A stretch of 34,205 nucleotides of DNA from Mobilicoccus pelagius NBRC 104925 (GTDB lineage Bacteria > Actinomycetota > Actinomycetes > Actinomycetales > Dermatophilaceae), in NCBI RefSeq assembly GCF_000247995.1, contig NZ_BAFE01000088.1, positions 1 to 34,205 of the forward strand. The letters run 5' to 3'. Positions 25,424 to 33,286 of this stretch are shown piece after piece; position 1 is the first letter of the stretch, and each line of letters begins with the position of its first letter. Position numbers and translations under genes: made by a program. The notes beneath the pieces were generated by a model, which ran no database searches, was not told the origin of the DNA, and was given only the letters and a program-made list of their open reading frames with translations.

Positions 25424-25870
25424 GTGGGAAGCGTCGTCGTCGATGTCATGCCCAAGTCCACCGAGCAGGATCCGCTGGGTCGTGCCGTCACGAACGAGGC
25501 AGCATCGCGGGGCTTCTCGGGCATCGTGCACGTCCGTCAGGGCAAGCGTTTCGTCGTCGCCGTCGAGGGTGACGTCACGCAGCAGACCCTCGCGCTCGTG
25601 CGCCAGTTCGCCGAGAAGTCCCTGGTGACGCCGGAGGTCGACGAGATCGTCTCCGTGCGTGAGGCCGGTGACGCCACCGACCTCGACGACGACGTCGACA
25701 CCGACTGGGACGACATGCCCGACTACTGGGGTGCCGGTGACGCCGTGCCCGTCGAGGCCGGCGAGCACGAGCCGCGCCCCGTCCCCGCCCACCACGAGAT
25801 CGACGAGACGATGCTCGGGCACGTCGAGGCGGGGTCGTACTACGGCCGCGCCGACGACGTGAGGAGCTGA
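25424..25870 (+). CDS. purS: PurS-like FGAM synthase subunit with an acidic C-terminal extension
   Basis: PurS is the small dimeric subunit that holds PurQ and PurL together in formylglycinamidine ribonucleotide synthase. The first 85 or so residues match the family: VVVDVMPKSTEQDPLGRAV near the N-terminus, then SRGFSGIVHVRQGKRFVVAVEG and a helical end. Typical PurS stops near residue 80-85; this protein has 148 residues and continues with a strongly acidic, Trp/Tyr-containing tail (ATDLDDDVDTDWDDMPDYWG onwards). The GTG start at 25424 is the first in-frame start that keeps the family N-terminus and has GAGGGG six bases before it. purQ and purL, the usual next genes, are absent; a terminator and a convergent gene follow. 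Confidence 0.82.
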   Translation: MGSVVVDVMPKSTEQDPLGRAVTNEAASRGFSGIVHVRQGKRFVVAVEGDVTQQTLALVRQFAEKSLVTPEVDEIVSVREAGDATDLDDDVDTDWDDMPDYWGAGDAVPVEAGEHEPRPVPAHHEIDETMLGHVEAGSYYGRADDVRS

Positions 25871-25901
25871 CGCTCCGACGCGGCCTCCGCACCGTCCATG
25901 A

Positions 25902-25933
25902 GGGCCGATCCCGGCAGCAGCCGGGGTCGGCCC
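25902..25933. terminator. Bidirectional terminator after purS
   Basis: A 14-bp stem with one G-T wobble (25902-25915 with 25920-25933) and the loop AGCA lies between purS and the convergent spermidine-synthase-like gene. Confidence 0.85.
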
Positions 25934-26053
25934 AGTGTGTGTCCGGGGGAGGCGCGGGCCGTCGTGCCAGGTGTGTCGATGGTCGATCGCAGGATCTCGC
26001 CGGGTTCGTCGTCCCCGGCCCCGTCCGACCCGATCCTCTCCTCGTCCCTGCGC

Positions 26054-26848
26054 TCAGCGCACGCGCCAGTGGCCGGGGTCGGGTGCGGTGGGGGAGGGCA
26101 TCGGGTCGGCTGCGGTGAGCGGTGAGGCGCTGCGGGCCCAGCGGGCGACGTCGTGGCGGACGCCGGTGGGGAACGGCAGCCGCCGGAGTCGCCGTTCGAG
26201 CTCGACGGTGTCGATCTCGGCCGCGCTCCCGACGAGGACGACGTTGCCGTGGCGACGCCCCTTGAGGACGTCGTGGGTGGCGATGAGGGCCCGGTGGGGC
26301 AGGCCTGTCCGTCCGAGGCCGGCGGCGACCCGGGCGACGTAGCGCATCCCCGGCTCGTCGGAGAGGTTCGCGAGGAACACTCCGCCGGGGGTGAGGACAC
26401 CCGCCGCGGCGGTGAGGAACTCGACCGTCGTCACGGCCGCGGGCACGCTGCCGCCCGCGAAGGCGTCGAGGACGACCGCGTCGGCGCTGCCCGGCTTGAG
26501 GTCGGCGACGCCTGCTTCCCCGGTCGTGGGCCGGACCCGGATGCGGTGCCCGCGGGGGAGGGGCGCCTCGCGGCGGACGGCCTCGGTGAGGTCGGCGTCG
26601 GGTTCGAGGACGATCTGCGGCGACCCGGGCCGCACGTGCTCGACGTACCGGGCGAGGGTGAGGCCGGCGCCACCGACGTGGGTGACGGCGAGGCGCTGCG
26701 GCGGCGGGGGTAGGAGGAGGTCGAGGCACGCCGCGAGGTGGGCGACGTACTCGAACACGAGGAACTCGGGATCGTCGGGCACGTGGGACTGCGGATGACC
26801 CCCGACGAGCACGCTCACGCCGTACTCGTCGCGGACGAACTCGGCCAT
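26054..26848 (-). CDS. Spermidine synthase-like Rossmann-fold protein
   Basis: The 264-residue protein has the class I SAM-dependent fold of the spermidine synthase family. QSHVPDDPEFLVFEYVAHL at the N-terminus, RLAVTHVGGAGLTLARYV (glycine-rich motif I), QIVLEPDADL (acidic residue closing the second strand), ADAVVLDAFAGGSVP and LTPGGVFLANLSDEPG are in the expected order. Actinobacterial proteins of this kind are often annotated as spermidine synthase-like but many lack proven aminopropyl transfer. The active-site aspartate region reads VLDAF, close to the DxxDP-type motif of true synthases but not the same, so polyamine synthesis is uncertain. AAGGAG precedes the ATG. Confidence 0.8.
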   Translation of the reverse strand: MAEFVRDEYGVSVLVGGHPQSHVPDDPEFLVFEYVAHLAACLDLLLPPPPQRLAVTHVGGAGLTLARYVEHVRPGSPQIVLEPDADLTEAVRREAPLPRGHRIRVRPTTGEAGVADLKPGSADAVVLDAFAGGSVPAAVTTVEFLTAAAGVLTPGGVFLANLSDEPGMRYVARVAAGLGRTGLPHRALIATHDVLKGRRHGNVVLVGSAAEIDTVELERRLRRLPFPTGVRHDVARWARSASPLTAADPMPSPTAPDPGHWRVR

Positions 26849-27334
26849 GCGTGTCTCCTTCGCCGCGGTGCTGCGGGCACGCTATCGCGCCGTCGGTGTG
26901 TGTCCCGTCCGTCCGGCGGGTCTTCGTGGTGCGGGCGCGCGCCGCACCGTGCCCGACCCCTCCTGGTGCGGCGCAGGCGCCGTGCCCCGTCCTGGCCGTG
27001 CCGCGCCTGCCGTGCGTCGCCGCCGGCCCGGCGCCGACGCGGTCGACACCGGATGTTCACCGTCGAGGGCGGCCTGTGGGGCCTCGGCTCGTCCGGCACC
27101 TCTGGGCGGGGGAGGAGAGGGCACCGCGTGGATCCCTGCGGCGCCGGCGTTCGCGGCGTCGGCGTCCTCTCGGGCGTCGGCCTCGTCGGCGCCGGGCTCG
27201 CGCTCCTCGTCGACGGTGTCCACGTGGGACGGGCGGGCTCGCCCTCGACCCTCGTCGACCGGGGCCCTCGGGCCGTCGCCCGACGGCTCGACCCGGCTCG
27301 ACACGGGCACGGTCGGTCGGGGGAGGATGAGGCC
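26849..27334. other. 486-bp intergenic region with no recognised gene
   Basis: Apart from the -10 and ribosome binding site of the minus-strand gene at its left end and GGGAGG before the SCP2-like gene at its right end, I see nothing I can support. Open frames cross it on both strands, but their translations are Arg/Ala/Pro-rich and resemble non-coding high-GC sequence. Confidence 0.6.
26879..26884 (-). promoter_or_regulatory. Candidate -10 element of the spermidine synthase-like gene
   Basis: TAGCGT on the minus strand lies about 30 bases before the ATG; the leader contains the AAGGAG ribosome binding site. Confidence 0.4.
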
Positions 27335-27700
27335 ATGCCCCGCAGGATCCGACCCGCCGACGGCGACGCCGCCCTCGCCGCCTGGCGCACCGACCACGAC
27401 GCCCCGCGTACGGTGCGGGCGACCGCCGTCCGCTATTCCCTCGAGGAACTCGCCGAACGCTCGCCCGGGCACTCCGTCGAGGTGCGCGTGCCGCCGTTCG
27501 GGGCGGTCCAGTGCATCGAGGGGCCGCGACACCGCCGCGGCACCCCGCCCGCCGTCGTCGAGACCGACGTCGACACGTGGCTACGGCTCGTCGTCGGCGA
27601 ACTCACGTGGGCCGAGGCCCTCGCCGGGGGCACCGTGCGTGCGAGCGGGGAACGCGCGGCCCTCGACACCCGTCTCCCCCTCTGGCCCGCGCGCCGCTGA
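27335..27700 (+). CDS. Sterol carrier (SCP2-like) family protein
   Basis: This 121-residue protein resembles the short actinobacterial "sterol carrier family" proteins often found next to purF. The fold is suggested by VRVPPFGAVQCIEG, then VVETDVDTWLRLVVGELTWAEALAGGTVRASGERAALDTRLPLWP, where the W-x-x-L-V and G-T-V-x-A-S-G features are typical of SCP2-like domains that bind hydrophobic molecules. The ligand and role are unknown, and a link to purine synthesis rests only on conserved neighbourhood. The ATG at 27335 is chosen by its GGGAGG ribosome binding site; the longer upstream open frame does not look like protein. Confidence 0.82.
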   Translation: MPRRIRPADGDAALAAWRTDHDAPRTVRATAVRYSLEELAERSPGHSVEVRVPPFGAVQCIEGPRHRRGTPPAVVETDVDTWLRLVVGELTWAEALAGGTVRASGERAALDTRLPLWPARR

Positions 27701-27730
27701 CCACCCGCCGCTGACCACCCGCCGCTGACC
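27692..27730. repeat. 14-bp tandem repeat across the stop codon of the SCP2-like gene
   Basis: CGCCGCTGACCACC is present at 27692-27705 and 27706-27719, with an 11-base partial third copy at 27720-27730. The first copy contains the gene's last codons and stop. It looks like replication slippage. Confidence 0.7.
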
Positions 27731-27853
27731 TGCCGCCGTCCTCCGGATCCGGGCGGGTCTCGGGCGCCTCGCGTCGTCGTCGCGTCCGGGCCGGGAGCTC
27801 TCGGCGACGGTCCGTCGCGCCCGGCCGGGAGCGTCCCGACCGCACGGCTGCAC

Positions 27854-27859
27854 TAGCGT
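27854..27859 (+). promoter_or_regulatory. Leaderless-type -10 element of the small membrane protein gene
   Basis: TAGCGT is followed by seven bases and then ATG at 27867. The spacing argues for ATG 27867 rather than the in-frame GTG at 27858. Confidence 0.5.
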
Positions 27860-27866
27860 GAGCCCC

Positions 27867-28238
27867 ATGCCGAGCACCGCACCGACGCCCGAGTCGCGCC
27901 CCGTCGATCCCACCGAGGAGACGGTCGGCGCCACCGAACGCCCCGCCTCCGCCGAGGCGGACGCCTCGTTTCGCCCGGCCCACGCGGCGCGCATGCCGCG
28001 TCGCCACGTCGTCTCGGTCGACTGGGTCGCGTTCATCGGCACCGGTGTCGTCCTCGGGTTCGTCCTCGGCGGCCTCGCGCACCTTTTCGGGCCGGCGGCT
28101 CAGGTCGGCGGCATGGCGTACGGGTTCCGCACGTCGCTGCTGTTCCTCGCGACCTTCGGGGCGATGATCGGGGCCATGCTCGGCGCGTTGACCGGCGTGA
28201 TCGCCGACGCGGCCCTTCAGCGTCGCGCGCGACGTTGA
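27867..28238 (+). CDS. Small two-span membrane protein, function unknown
   Basis: The 123-residue protein has a charged, disordered cytoplasmic-like N-terminus (residues 1-48) and two hydrophobic segments: WVAFIGTGVVLGFVLGGLAHLF (about 53-74) and SLLFLATFGAMIGAMLGALTGVIA (about 90-113). It ends in an Arg-rich tail (ALQRRARR). The glycine/alanine spacing in both spans suggests helix packing, possibly oligomer formation. I do not recognise the family. Its place just upstream of purF is shared with small membrane proteins in related actinobacteria as far as I recall, but no functional link is known. Confidence 0.7.
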   Translation: MPSTAPTPESRPVDPTEETVGATERPASAEADASFRPAHAARMPRRHVVSVDWVAFIGTGVVLGFVLGGLAHLFGPAAQVGGMAYGFRTSLLFLATFGAMIGAMLGALTGVIADAALQRRARR

Positions 28239-28342
28239 AATCCCGCGTCGTCGACGTGCTCACCCCGCCGTGATCGTGGTCGTGCCATCGGTGTTCGTGC
28301 AGCCGGTCGGTGCCGGCCCGACCGTGTGGAAGACTGGGCGCC

Positions 28343-29974
28343 GTGCGACGCGGTGACGGACGGTTGAACCACGACATCCTCCCCGGCGAGGCTGGCCCCC
28401 AGGACGCGTGTGGCGTCTTCGGCGTCTGGGCTCCCGGCGAGGAGGTCGCCAAACTGGCCTACTACGGCCTTTACGCGCTGCAGCATCGCGGGCAGGAGTC
28501 CGCCGGTATCGCGGCGAGCGACGGCCATCGCGTGCTCGTCTACAAGGACATGGGCCTCGTGAGCCAGGTCTTCGACGAGACGAGCCTCGCGCAGCTCACC
28601 GGCCACGTCGCCATCGGTCACGCCCGGTACTCGACGACGGGCGGCAGCACGTGGGAGAACGCCCAGCCCACGCTGAGCGGCGATCAGGACCACACGATCG
28701 CGCTCGTGCACAACGGCAACCTCGTCAACGCACCCGAACTGCGCGACATGCTCGACGGCTCCTCCGAGGCCACCCGGCGAGGCGAACTGAGCCGCGGCAA
28801 CACGAGCGACACCGCCGTCGTCACGGCGCTGCTCTCGCAGAGCACCGGTGAGGACCTCGAGGAGCGTGCGCTCGAGGTGCTGCCGCACGTGCGCGGCGCC
28901 TTCTGCTTCGTCTTCATGGACGAACACACCCTCTATGCGGCCCGCGACCCGCAGGGCATTCGTCCGCTCGTGCTCGGGCGACTGGAGCGGGGCTGGGTCG
29001 TCGCGAGCGAGACCGCGGCGCTCGACATCGTCGGTGCGAGCTACGTGCGTGAGGTCGAGCCGGGCGAACTCGTCGCCGTCGACGAGGACGGCCTGCGCAC
29101 TCGCCGGTTCGCCGAGGCGCGTCCGCGCGGCTGCGTCTTCGAGTACGTCTACCTCGCGCGGCCCGACACGACGATCAACGACCGCGGCGTCTACGAGTCC
29201 CGCGTCGAGATGGGTCGCACCCTCGCCCGGGAGCATCCCGTCGAGGCCGACCTCGTCATGCCGACGCCGGACTCCGGCATCCCCTCGGCCATCGGGTACG
29301 CCGAGGCGTCCGGCATCCCCTACGGGCAGGGCCTCGTCAAGAACGCCTACGTCGGCCGCACGTTCATCGCGCCGAGCCAGACGATCCGTCAGCTCGGCAT
29401 CCGTCTCAAGCTCAACCCGCTCCGCGACGTCATCAAGGGCAAACGGCTCGTCGTCGTCGACGACTCCATCGTCCGCGGCAACACCCAGCGGGCCCTCGTT
29501 CGGATGCTTCGCGAGGCGGGCGCGGCCGAGGTCCACGTGCGGATCTCCTCCCCGCCGGTCACGTGGCCGTGCTTCTTCGGCATCGACTTCGCCTCCCGCG
29601 CCGAGCTCATCGCCACGGGTCTCGGCGTCGACGACATCTGCCGCAGCATCGGCGCCGACAGCCTGGGGTACATCTCCGAGGGGGGCATGATCGAGGCCAC
29701 GCGTCAGCCCCGCGAGCGGCTGTGCACGGCGTGCTTCACCGGCGAGTACCCGATGGAGCTGCCCGGCGATGTGACGCTGGGCAAGCACGTCTTCGAGTCC
29801 GGCGCGGCCACCACGCCGCTGTTCCCGGGCAATCCCGACGCCTCGGTCGTCGCGACCCCGGCGCAGGACCACGTCCGCACCGGCACGGCCACCGTCCAGT
29901 CCGCGGAGGACGTCCTTGGTGCGAAGGCCGCCTTGGCGCGTCCCCACCCCACCGATCAGGAGCACCACGCATGA
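28343..29974 (+). CDS. purF: Amidophosphoribosyltransferase
   Basis: PurF makes phosphoribosylamine from PRPP and glutamine, the committed step of purine synthesis. From the GTG at 28343 the protein has 543 residues. Cysteine 23 in QDACGVFGVW is the N-terminal nucleophile exposed after removal of a 22-residue propeptide, as in the Bacillus-type enzyme. The glutaminase domain shows YYGLYALQHRGQESAGIA and GHARYSTTG; the PRPP domain has RLVVVDDSIVRGNTQRA. Cysteines in GCVFEYVY, PCFFGID and LCTACFTGEYP are placed to bind the [4Fe-4S] cluster of that type. AAGACT lies seven bases before the GTG, a weak version of the leaderless promoter. purM overlaps the stop codon (ATGA). Confidence 0.96.
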   Translation: MRRGDGRLNHDILPGEAGPQDACGVFGVWAPGEEVAKLAYYGLYALQHRGQESAGIAASDGHRVLVYKDMGLVSQVFDETSLAQLTGHVAIGHARYSTTGGSTWENAQPTLSGDQDHTIALVHNGNLVNAPELRDMLDGSSEATRRGELSRGNTSDTAVVTALLSQSTGEDLEERALEVLPHVRGAFCFVFMDEHTLYAARDPQGIRPLVLGRLERGWVVASETAALDIVGASYVREVEPGELVAVDEDGLRTRRFAEARPRGCVFEYVYLARPDTTINDRGVYESRVEMGRTLAREHPVEADLVMPTPDSGIPSAIGYAEASGIPYGQGLVKNAYVGRTFIAPSQTIRQLGIRLKLNPLRDVIKGKRLVVVDDSIVRGNTQRALVRMLREAGAAEVHVRISSPPVTWPCFFGIDFASRAELIATGLGVDDICRSIGADSLGYISEGGMIEATRQPRERLCTACFTGEYPMELPGDVTLGKHVFESGAATTPLFPGNPDASVVATPAQDHVRTGTATVQSAEDVLGAKAALARPHPTDQEHHA

Positions 29975-31083
29975 CCGACGAGGCCCTCACCTACGCGTCC
30001 GCCGGCGTCGACGTCGAGGCCGGTGACCGCGCCGTCGAGCTCATGAAGGCCTCGGTCAAGCGCGCGCAGCGGCCGGAGGTCCTCGGCGACCTCGGCGGAT
30101 TCGCGGGCATGTTCGACGCGTCCGCGATGCGTGACATGCGGCGTCCCGTCCTCGCGACGAGCACCGACGGCGTCGGCACGAAGGTCGCCATCGCCCAGGC
30201 GATGGACGTCCACGACACGATCGGGTTCGACCTCGTCGGCATGGTCGTCGACGACATCGTCGTGTGTGGCGCGGAGCCGCTGTTCATGACCGACTACATC
30301 GCCTGCGGCAAGGTCGTCCCCGAGCGCATCGCCGCGATCGTCTCCGGCATCGCCGCGGCGTGCGAGAAGGCAGGGGTCGCGCTCGTCGGTGGCGAGACCG
30401 CCGAACACCCCGGGCTGCTCGGCGTCGACGAGTACGACTGCGCGGGCGCCGCGACGGGCGTCGTCGAGTACGACGATGTGCTCTCCCCCGAGCGGGTGCG
30501 GGCCGGGGACGTCGTCCTCGCCCTCGCCTCGAGCGGGTTGCACTCCAACGGGTACTCGCTCGTGCGGGCCGTCTTCTCCCGCGCCGGGTGGGGCTACGAC
30601 CGCCACGTCGACGAGTTCGGTCGCACGCTCGGCGAGGAGCTCCTCACGCCCACGCGGATCTACGCCAAGGATTTGCTCGCGCTCATCCGTACGGAGGGCG
30701 TCGACGTCCACGCCCTCAGCCATGTCACCGGCGGTGGTCTCGCCGCCAACCTCGCCCGCGTCCTCCCCGCGGGGGTGCGGGCGGAGGTCGATCGCGGCAC
30801 GTGGACCCGCCCGGCCGTCTTCGACGTCGTGCAGGAGGTGGGGAACGTACCCACCGCCGACCTCGAACGCACCCTCAACCTCGGCGTGGGCTTCGTCGCC
30901 GTGCTGCCCGAGGAACAGGCCGACGCCGCGCTCGCCCGGTGCGCCGAGCTCGACCTCCCCGCCTGGGTCGCCGGCCGCATCGTCGACGACGAGACGCCGA
31001 CGCGTCCCGACGCCGAGGTCGTCCAGGGCGCCAAGGGCGTCGACGGGGGCGCGGTACAGGTCGTCGGGACCCACCGGCGCTGA
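29971..31083 (+). CDS. purM: Phosphoribosylformylglycinamidine cyclo-ligase (AIR synthetase)
   Basis: PurM closes the imidazole ring to form aminoimidazole ribonucleotide using ATP. The 370-residue protein begins LTYASAGVDVEAGDRAVELMK and contains GFAGMFD, the nucleotide-binding LATSTDGVGTKVAIA, the signature DLVGMVVDDIVVCGAEPLFMTDYIA, ALVGGETAEHPGLL, ASSGLHSNGYSLVR and ALSHVTGGGLAANLARVLP. All of these belong to the PurM/PurL fold. The ATG overlaps the purF stop codon, so the two form a coupled operon. A strong terminator follows. Confidence 0.97.
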   Translation: MTDEALTYASAGVDVEAGDRAVELMKASVKRAQRPEVLGDLGGFAGMFDASAMRDMRRPVLATSTDGVGTKVAIAQAMDVHDTIGFDLVGMVVDDIVVCGAEPLFMTDYIACGKVVPERIAAIVSGIAAACEKAGVALVGGETAEHPGLLGVDEYDCAGAATGVVEYDDVLSPERVRAGDVVLALASSGLHSNGYSLVRAVFSRAGWGYDRHVDEFGRTLGEELLTPTRIYAKDLLALIRTEGVDVHALSHVTGGGLAANLARVLPAGVRAEVDRGTWTRPAVFDVVQEVGNVPTADLERTLNLGVGFVAVLPEEQADAALARCAELDLPAWVAGRIVDDETPTRPDAEVVQGAKGVDGGAVQVVGTHRR

Positions 31084-31110
31084 TCCGGCACGGACGAGGC
31101 GCGAGACGCA

Positions 31111-31149
31111 CGAACACCGCGTGACGAGGTGATCGTCACGCGGTGTTCG
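31111..31149. terminator. Bidirectional terminator after purM
   Basis: A perfect 17-bp stem (31111-31127 with 31133-31149) and the loop GGTGA lies between purM and the convergent DUF3073 gene. The remaining 180 or so bases to that gene show no further feature. Confidence 0.9.
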
Positions 31150-31333
31150 AGGTTCGTCGTTCGAGGTGCATCGCCGCCCCACCCGCGGGGAGAACGCGTC
31201 TCGCCGTCCGGGAGCCCGTGCCGCGGACCGTGCCCGGACGAGGATCGGGTCCGCGGGGTCGACGAGTCACGACGTCGACGCGTCTGCGGTGACACCGCGC
31301 CCGGAACGGGCGGGTGAGGAGAGGTCGACGACC

Positions 31334-31525
31334 TCAGCGCTCGAAGGTGCTCCAGTCGTCGTCGGCCTCGTCGCCGTGGTCGTCGCTGTCGACCTCTCGG
31401 TCTCCGCGATCCGACTTGGAACCGCGGAGCTCACGCTCAAGCGCTCGTAGGTCGGTGTCGGGGCTGAAGTACTTCAGCTCGCGAGCGACCTTGGTCTGCT
31501 TGGCCTTAGCTCGGCCGCGCCCCAT
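31334..31525 (-). CDS. DUF3073 domain-containing protein
   Basis: This 63-residue protein is a small conserved actinobacterial protein of unknown function. The basic N-terminus MGRGRAKAKQTKVARELKYFSPDTDLRALERELRG is the family hallmark; the C-terminal half is highly acidic (SDDHGDEADDDW). The ATG at 31523-31525 matches the universal MGRGRAKAKQ start, although the frame stays open further upstream. It sits between purM and bldC, as in Streptomyces. The charge split suggests nucleic-acid or protein binding, but this is only inference. Confidence 0.93.
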   Translation of the reverse strand: MGRGRAKAKQTKVARELKYFSPDTDLRALERELRGSKSDRGDREVDSDDHGDEADDDWSTFER

Positions 31526-31833
31526 GGCGTCGACCCCCTCACGCGTCTGCCGGGCGGCATCACGACGACCGGGCACCCTCACGGGGGAGGCGTACCTGGC
31601 CGTCACGGAGCGGCTCCGGGAATGTCATTTCTTCGTGGGGCCTACGGTACATGGCGAACGCGGGATCGGAGAACCGGCGTGGTCGACTCGCAGGCCCGAC
31701 GGTGCGGGCGTCGTCGAGAACGATGGACGTCCGTACGAATGCGGCGTCGATCGGCTCGAAGACCCGCTCGTGCCGGTGGGGAGCGTGACCGCTTCGGCCA
31801 CATCGAGGAGGCCCCGGCGCAGGCGGGGGGCGT

Positions 31834-31839
31834 TACGCT
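31834..31839 (+). promoter_or_regulatory. Candidate -10 element of bldC
   Basis: TACGCT lies about 46 bases before the bldC ATG in the 360-bp divergent spacer 31526-31885. The rest of that spacer shows nothing I can assign, apart from a generic GC-rich leader for the DUF3073 gene. Confidence 0.4.
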
Positions 31840-31885
31840 GAAACGGTTCACTCGACGCTGAGCAGCATGCGTGGAAGGCACATCG

Positions 31886-32092
31886 ATGGCACACCTGCAC
31901 GAACCCCATGCCCCCGACGACGAACTCATGACCCCCGCCGAGGTGGCCGCGTTGTTCCGCGTAGATCCCAAGACCGTGACGAGATGGGCCGTCGCCGGCA
32001 AGCTCCATTCGCTGCGCACGCTCGGGGGCCACCGCCGGTACCGCGCCTCGGAGGTCCAGGCGCTGCTCGCGCAGGCGTCCTCCCGCGGCTGA
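31886..32092 (+). CDS. bldC: BldC-type MerR-like DNA-binding developmental regulator
   Basis: BldC is a small DNA-binding protein with a MerR-type winged helix but no effector domain; in Streptomyces it controls the timing of development by cooperative head-to-tail binding to direct repeats. The 68-residue length equals the Streptomyces protein. LMTPAEVAALFRVDPKTVTRWAVAGKLHSLRTLGGHRRYRASEVQALLA covers the helix-turn-helix and wing and is almost the textbook sequence. The ATG at 31886 with GGAAGG upstream is preferred over a GTG at 31871, because it gives the family length. This organism need not sporulate; BldC is also found in simple actinobacteria. Confidence 0.95.
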   Translation: MAHLHEPHAPDDELMTPAEVAALFRVDPKTVTRWAVAGKLHSLRTLGGHRRYRASEVQALLAQASSRG

Positions 32093-32429
32093 GCCCCGGC
32101 TGAGCCCGCGCCGGACCCGCCCCCCGTCGCAACGACCCGGCACGATCCCGCACACGCCGGCACGAGCCGCGCGCGTCGCACGTCGGGCTGCGTCCCTCGA
32201 CGGCCACGCCGTGATCGGTCCGTCGCGACCGTTCCTGCGGCGGGTGTCGGCTCCGACCCGACGGCGGTCGTGCCGGTGTCCGTCCCGCGGTCGACGAGGT
32301 CGGCGGTGCCACGCTCGTCCTGCGCCGGGTGCCCACGTCGTCGGATGACGGCATCCACCGGCGCCCGCCGAGGCTCACGCCCCCGGTGTCCGGAGGTGGG
32401 GCCCCGGGCGGGCACCGAGGCCCGGCATG

Positions 32430-32474
32430 CAGAAGACCGGCCCACCCCCGAGCAGGGGGTGGGCCGGTCTTCTG
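32430..32474. terminator. Bidirectional terminator between bldC and csrA
   Basis: A perfect 20-bp stem (32430-32449 with 32455-32474) around GAGCA lies 24 bases after the csrA stop codon (minus strand). The rest of the 405-bp gap 32093-32497 holds only a short direct repeat (CGGCTGAGCCC, twice) at the bldC stop and no recognisable gene. Confidence 0.9.
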
Positions 32475-32497
32475 GGCGCAGGTCGTGGCCCCGGGCG

Positions 32498-32782
32498 TCA
32501 GCGAGCGGACTCGGAGCCGTCCTCGCCACCGCCGGTCTCGACCGTGTCGTCACCCTTGCCGCGCATCCTTTCGGCCAGGGCCGCCGCCGCTCCCGGTTGT
32601 GCGTGGGAGGCGGCCTGGTTCGCCTTCTGCAGATCGCGATAGATCTCCTCACGGTGGATGTCGACGTCGGACGGCGCCTTGATCCCGATGCGCACGGTGT
32701 CGCCGTTCACTTCGAGAACGGTCACCACGACGTCGTGGCCGATGAGGAGGCTCTGCTGAGGGCGTCGGGACAGGACCAGCAC
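32498..32782 (-). CDS. csrA: Carbon storage regulator CsrA with C-terminal extension
   Basis: CsrA is a dimeric RNA-binding protein that binds GGA motifs in mRNA leaders and usually blocks translation, notably of flagellin in Gram-positive bacteria. The N-terminal 60 residues match the family: MLVLSRRPQQSLLIGHDVVVTVLEVNGDTVRIGIKAPSDVDIHREEIY, with RREE-type RNA-contact region reading HREEIYRDL. At 94 residues it is about 20-30 longer than most; the extra tail is Ala/Gln/Gly-rich and ends acidic. In Gram-positive CsrA a C-terminal extension contributes to FliW binding, so this tail may matter. fliW lies 55 bases upstream in the same direction. Confidence 0.96.
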   Translation of the reverse strand: MLVLSRRPQQSLLIGHDVVVTVLEVNGDTVRIGIKAPSDVDIHREEIYRDLQKANQAASHAQPGAAAALAERMRGKGDDTVETGGGEDGSESAR

Positions 32783-32837
32783 GGCGGTTCCTTAGGGGTG
32801 AGGGGAGCGAGGAACGTTGTGCGGCAAGGCTACAAGC

Positions 32838-33257
32838 TCAATCGAGCTGAAGCGTGGCGCGCAGCGGCAGATCCTGGTCGGTGAGGACGATCTGCGCGGC
32901 CTCCTTGGTGTGGCGGTTGACGACCACCGGGGCGAGGAGGTTCGCCGCGGGCTGCTCGCCGTCGACGCCGAGGTTGACGAGGAGGAGGACGAGTGCGTCC
33001 TCGGGGGACTCGAGGCCGAGTCGACCCGCGGTGTCGGGATCGATCGACGGCGAGTACTCGGGGAAGAACGGGCTGGGCGCGATGACGACGAAGCCCATGT
33101 CGGGCATGTCGAGGCACTGCATGTCGTAGAGCCCGCCCGGGCCGGCCGAGAGGCGGAAGTGCTGGGCGAGCGGAAAGCCCACGAGACCCGAGGGGAGGCT
33201 CAGGACGACGCTCTCCACCTGCTCGGTAGGCGTGGTCGGAGTGCTGGTCGTGGTCAT
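32838..33257 (-). CDS. fliW: Flagellar assembly factor FliW
   Basis: FliW binds flagellin and, when free, binds CsrA and relieves its repression, so flagellin translation follows export. The 139-residue protein has LPSGLVGFPLAQHFRLS near residue 20, CLDMPDMGFVVIAPSPFFPEYSPSI, the core VLLLVNLGV and the C-terminal NLLAPVVVNRHTKEAAQIVLTDQDLPLR, all standard. The ATG at 33255-33257 follows a GGGGG tract and the flgN-like gene by 29 bases; the frame is open further upstream but the extra translation is not family-like. Gene order flgN-fliW-csrA fits one operon. Confidence 0.95.
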   Translation of the reverse strand: MTTTSTPTTPTEQVESVVLSLPSGLVGFPLAQHFRLSAGPGGLYDMQCLDMPDMGFVVIAPSPFFPEYSPSIDPDTAGRLGLESPEDALVLLLVNLGVDGEQPAANLLAPVVVNRHTKEAAQIVLTDQDLPLRATLQLD

Positions 33258-33286
33258 GTGGTGAAACCCCCAGAGTGGAAGTGAGA

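Noticed and set aside
31526-31860. Plus-strand gene between DUF3073 and bldC
   Set aside because: Open frames here are short, Arg/Ser-rich and without ribosome binding sites or recognisable domains.
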